Shown: positions 61,860-64,000 of the stretch, piece by piece
How positions within the stretch are numbered: the stretch's first letter is position 1
Layout of the letters: every line of letters starts with the position of its first letter
Assembly: GCF_014202315.1 (NCBI RefSeq)
Contig: NZ_JACHGN010000019.1
Coordinates: 62,001 to 126,000 of the forward strand
Length of the DNA: 64,000 nucleotides
Direction of reading: 5' to 3'
Source: Thermocatellispora tengchongensis
GTDB lineage: Bacteria > Actinomycetota > Actinomycetes > Streptosporangiales > Streptosporangiaceae
Translations under genes and position numbers: made by a program
Notes under the pieces: model-generated
What the model saw: the letters and a program-made list of their open reading frames with translations, nothing else
Database searches by the model: none
Told to the model about the DNA's origin: nothing

Positions 61860-62567
61860 TCAGGTGTCCTTCTTCTCGTTGCGCTCCACGTTCTTCTTCG
61901 GCGGGGTCCAGTCGGGCTGCGGCGGCAGCGGCGACGGCGTGTAGCCGGTGTCACGGCGCGGCGGCTTCGGCCAGACGATCGCGGTCTTGGCGGTCTTCAG
62001 GAACCGCCAGCCCTGGACGCCGCCGATGCGGTCCAGCTCCTCCTCGCTCAGCCCGGTGGCGCCGGTGGGCACGTCGTAGGCGAGGATGCCGAGCTTGGCC
62101 ACGGCGGTGCCCTTGGTGTTCTTCTTCAGCGTCACCTGGAACTTCAGCCAGTCGGTCTGGCCCTTGTAGAGCACGTAGGGCCCCCAGCACCAGAACCACT
62201 GCCCCTCCCAGGAGCACTTGGTGCCCTTGGGGCCGTCCCAGTAGAGGGTGGGCTTGACGCCCTTCGGCACCTGGCCGCCGATCCAGTAGTAGTCGGCGTA
62301 GTGGGGGCCGAGGTTCTTGGCCCGGATCGAGTAGGTGATCTTGCCGCCGCGCTTGGTGCGCTTGGTGTAGGACAGCGAGACCTGGAACTTCGAGTACGGG
62401 TCGTCGAGCGTCGCGCCGGCGGTCTTCGGCGCGGTCTTAGGCGCGGCGTTCGGCGCGGCGTTCGGCGCGGTCACGGAGGCGTCGGCCGTCTTGGCCGCGG
62501 CGGGCGGGGCGAAGGCGAGGGGAGCGACGAGGCCGATCCCGATGAGAGTGCCGAGTTGTCGGCGCAT
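61860..62567 (-). CDS. Secreted DUF11-like protein, paralogue 3
   Basis: 235 residues, ATG 62567. Signal peptide MRRQLGTLIGIGLVAPLAFA ending AAAK. A short linker has repeated APNAAPNAAPKTAPKTA (12-bp-type repeats). The domain is near-identical in pattern to paralogue 1: DPYSKFQVSLSYTKRTKRGG, KITYSIRAKNLGP, YYWIGGQVPKGV, CSWEGQWFWCWGPYV and YDVPTGATGLSEEELDRIGG. It ends with an extra Pro/Lys-rich tail, possibly wall-associated. Its stop abuts the response-regulator stop. Confidence 0.85.
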   Translation of the reverse strand: MRRQLGTLIGIGLVAPLAFAPPAAAKTADASVTAPNAAPNAAPKTAPKTAGATLDDPYSKFQVSLSYTKRTKRGGKITYSIRAKNLGPHYADYYWIGGQVPKGVKPTLYWDGPKGTKCSWEGQWFWCWGPYVLYKGQTDWLKFQVTLKKNTKGTAVAKLGILAYDVPTGATGLSEEELDRIGGVQGWRFLKTAKTAIVWPKPPRRDTGYTPSPLPPQPDWTPPKKNVERNEKKDT

Positions 62568-62785
62568 GGCGTCTCCGGGCGTAAACGTGGTTTGGGAGGC
62601 TATGGGAGGGATTGCGAAGATTCTTGGTGAACCCCCGAGTTGCCTAGATGATTATTACCTACAACGATCAGTGGCAAAGGCCGCAATCTTTCGAGATATG
62701 TCGGTCTCGCGTATCTTTGGTCACTTGAGCGCGCTATTCGGTCACGGTGTGACATGGCGTGTCGCGGTGGGGCGGGGAGGAAGGC

Positions 62786-64000
62786 GTGCCGGACATTCAG
62801 CCGCTGCGGCAGGGGGATCCGCAGACGCTCGGTGACTATCGCGTCACCGGGCGCTTGGGCGAGGGTGCTCAGGGCGTCGTGTACGCAGCCGACCGCCCCG
62901 ACGGCACCCGGGTGGCGATCAAGCTGCTCCGCGCCCGCCTGGACGGCGACGGGATCGAGGCGGAGCGCTTCCTGCGCGAGGTCGACGCCGCCCGCCGGGT
63001 CGCCCAGTTCTGCACCGCCCAGGTGCTCGACGCGTCCCTGAGCGGCGAGTCGCCGTACATCGTGAGCGAGTACGTGGACGGCGTCTCCCTCCACCGCGTG
63101 GTACGCGAGGAGGGCCCGCGCACGGGCGGCGTACTGCACCGCCTGGCCGTCGGCACCGTCACCGCCCTGGCCGCCATCCACCGCGCGGGCATCGTGCACC
63201 GCGACTTCAAGCCCAGCAACGTCCTGCTCGGCTCCGACGGCCCCCGAGTCATCGACTTCGGCATCTCCCGGGCCCTGGACTCGGCCATGACCCTGACCAG
63301 CGGCGTCGTCGGCACGCCGGCGTACATGTCGCCGGAGCAGATCTCGGGCCAGCGCGTCGGCCCCCCGTCCGACATGTTCAGCTGGGCCCTGACCATGACG
63401 TACGCCGCCACCGGCCGGCCCGCCTTCGGCCACGACAGCGTCCCCGCGGTCATCTACCGCGTCATCAACGACGACCCCGACCTGTCCGCCCTCCCGGACC
63501 GCCTGCGCCCCATCGTCGCCGCCTGCCTGAACAAGTCCCCCGACCAGCGCCCCACCGCCGCCGACACCCTCTTCGCCCTCCTGGAGCAGCAGGACCCGGC
63601 CTCCGACGCCATCCCCCTCCCCGGCATAGCCCCCCTGGTCCACCCCGAACCCCAGGACGCCCCCCCAGCCGAACCCCAGGACCCCGCATCCCGGGACGAA
63701 GGTGCGGCCTCCACCCCTGGTACGTCATCCCCCACCCCGGTCGCGGCTCCCCCCGTGACCTCCACCCCCAGCACGGGCCAGCCCCCGACCACGGGTGGGG
63801 TTCCGCCTGCGGGCCCGGTCCCGACCACGGGCGGCCTTCCGTCTGCGGGCCCGGTCTCGGCTGTGGGCGGGCTTCCGTCTGCGGGCCCGATCCCGTCTGC
63901 GGGCCCGGTTTCGACTGCGGGCCCGGTCCCCAGCGCGGGCCAGGTTCCGGCCACGGGATGGAGTCCTGCCGCGGCCTCGCCGCCCGTTCCGGGCCCCGCT
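62786..64000 (+). CDS. Serine/threonine protein kinase, 3' end off the window
   Basis: Partial: 405 codons from GTG 62786 (GGAGGAAGG upstream) to the window end, still open. Pkn2-type kinase: LGEGAQGVVYAA (G-loop), VAIKLLRA (Lys), HRDFKPSNVLL (catalytic loop, with F for the usual L/I), IDFGISRALD (DFG), GTPAYMSPEQISG (APE). After residue 270 a Pro/Gly/Thr/Ser-rich region begins with repeats such as GPVPTTGGLPSAGPVSAVGG. It may lead to a membrane helix and extracellular sensor outside the window. Confidence 0.93.
   Translation, partial: MPDIQPLRQGDPQTLGDYRVTGRLGEGAQGVVYAADRPDGTRVAIKLLRARLDGDGIEAERFLREVDAARRVAQFCTAQVLDASLSGESPYIVSEYVDGVSLHRVVREEGPRTGGVLHRLAVGTVTALAAIHRAGIVHRDFKPSNVLLGSDGPRVIDFGISRALDSAMTLTSGVVGTPAYMSPEQISGQRVGPPSDMFSWALTMTYAATGRPAFGHDSVPAVIYRVINDDPDLSALPDRLRPIVAACLNKSPDQRPTAADTLFALLEQQDPASDAIPLPGIAPLVHPEPQDAPPAEPQDPASRDEGAASTPGTSSPTPVAAPPVTSTPSTGQPPTTGGVPPAGPVPTTGGLPSAGPVSAVGGLPSAGPIPSAGPVSTAGPVPSAGQVPATGWSPAAASPPVPGPA
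63770..63960 (+). repeat. 18-bp-type repeats in the kinase linker
   Basis: TCTGCGGGCCCGGTC-like words recur about every 15-24 bp and encode GP(V/I)P(S/T)(A/T)G units. All are in frame, so the linker can change length without loss of the domain behind it. Confidence 0.75.

Overview
The window is chromosomal DNA from a high-GC actinomycete. BldG, a WblA/WhiB4-type regulator, a 6C RNA, a Tad pilus locus and a DECH-type helicase lie close together, in an order recalling both Streptomyces (the wblA - crp - acs - bldG - hppA region) and Mycobacterium tuberculosis (about Rv3683 down to Rv3649). I infer a sporulating actinomycete such as a member of the Streptosporangiales. The family assignment is a guess, because no rRNA or other taxonomic marker is present.

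Bases 1 to about 7550 are the right part of an integrated element inserted at the 3' end of tRNA-Pro(CGG). It has a tightly overlapping minus-strand cargo operon of small unknown proteins. An Xis-like protein and two divergent Xre regulators sit around an operator-rich gap, followed by a tyrosine integrase and a toxin-antitoxin pair next to the attachment site. Its left end is outside the window.

Bases 7690 to 26450 are conserved core: metallophosphoesterase, YqeY, bifunctional PBP, WhiB4/WblA, two ArsA/Get3-like ATPases, DUF4177, RidA, NUDIX, MBL hydrolase, Crp, endonuclease III, CoA-type NUDIX, HEAT protein, MarP-like protease, DUF309, epoxide hydrolase-like protein, holin-like membrane protein, acetyl-CoA synthetase and a Fic-like protein.

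Bases 26450 to 37945 hold the 6C RNA and a Tad (Flp) pilus locus that is split in two. CpaE-like, CpaF, TadB and TadC genes (28023-32814) are separated from the DUF4244 pilin-like, TadE and TadG-like genes (36868-37945). The gap contains IS21-type ends enclosing a LysR/SDR pair, and a decayed oxidoreductase gene. TadC carries a very long proline-rich linker built partly from 33-bp tandem repeats.

Bases 37946 to 45450 are an accessory region: minisatellites, a frameshifted LuxR remnant, an extra L32 gene, HAD hydrolase, aminoglycoside-phosphotransferase-like protein, an HTH regulator with a SnoaL-like partner, an aldo/keto reductase and a DinB/MDMPI-like protein. Core gene order resumes with the helicase, BldG and its anti-sigma partner, H+-pyrophosphatase, a SixA phosphatase and SerB. 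The right end holds an OlsB/PlsC-like acyltransferase pair, three paralogous secreted proteins, a QueA-like enzyme, an SDR, a GAF-histidine-kinase/NarL-type response-regulator pair and the first 405 codons of a Ser/Thr kinase. GC-rich minisatellites occur at more than a dozen sites and are the most distinctive feature of the window.
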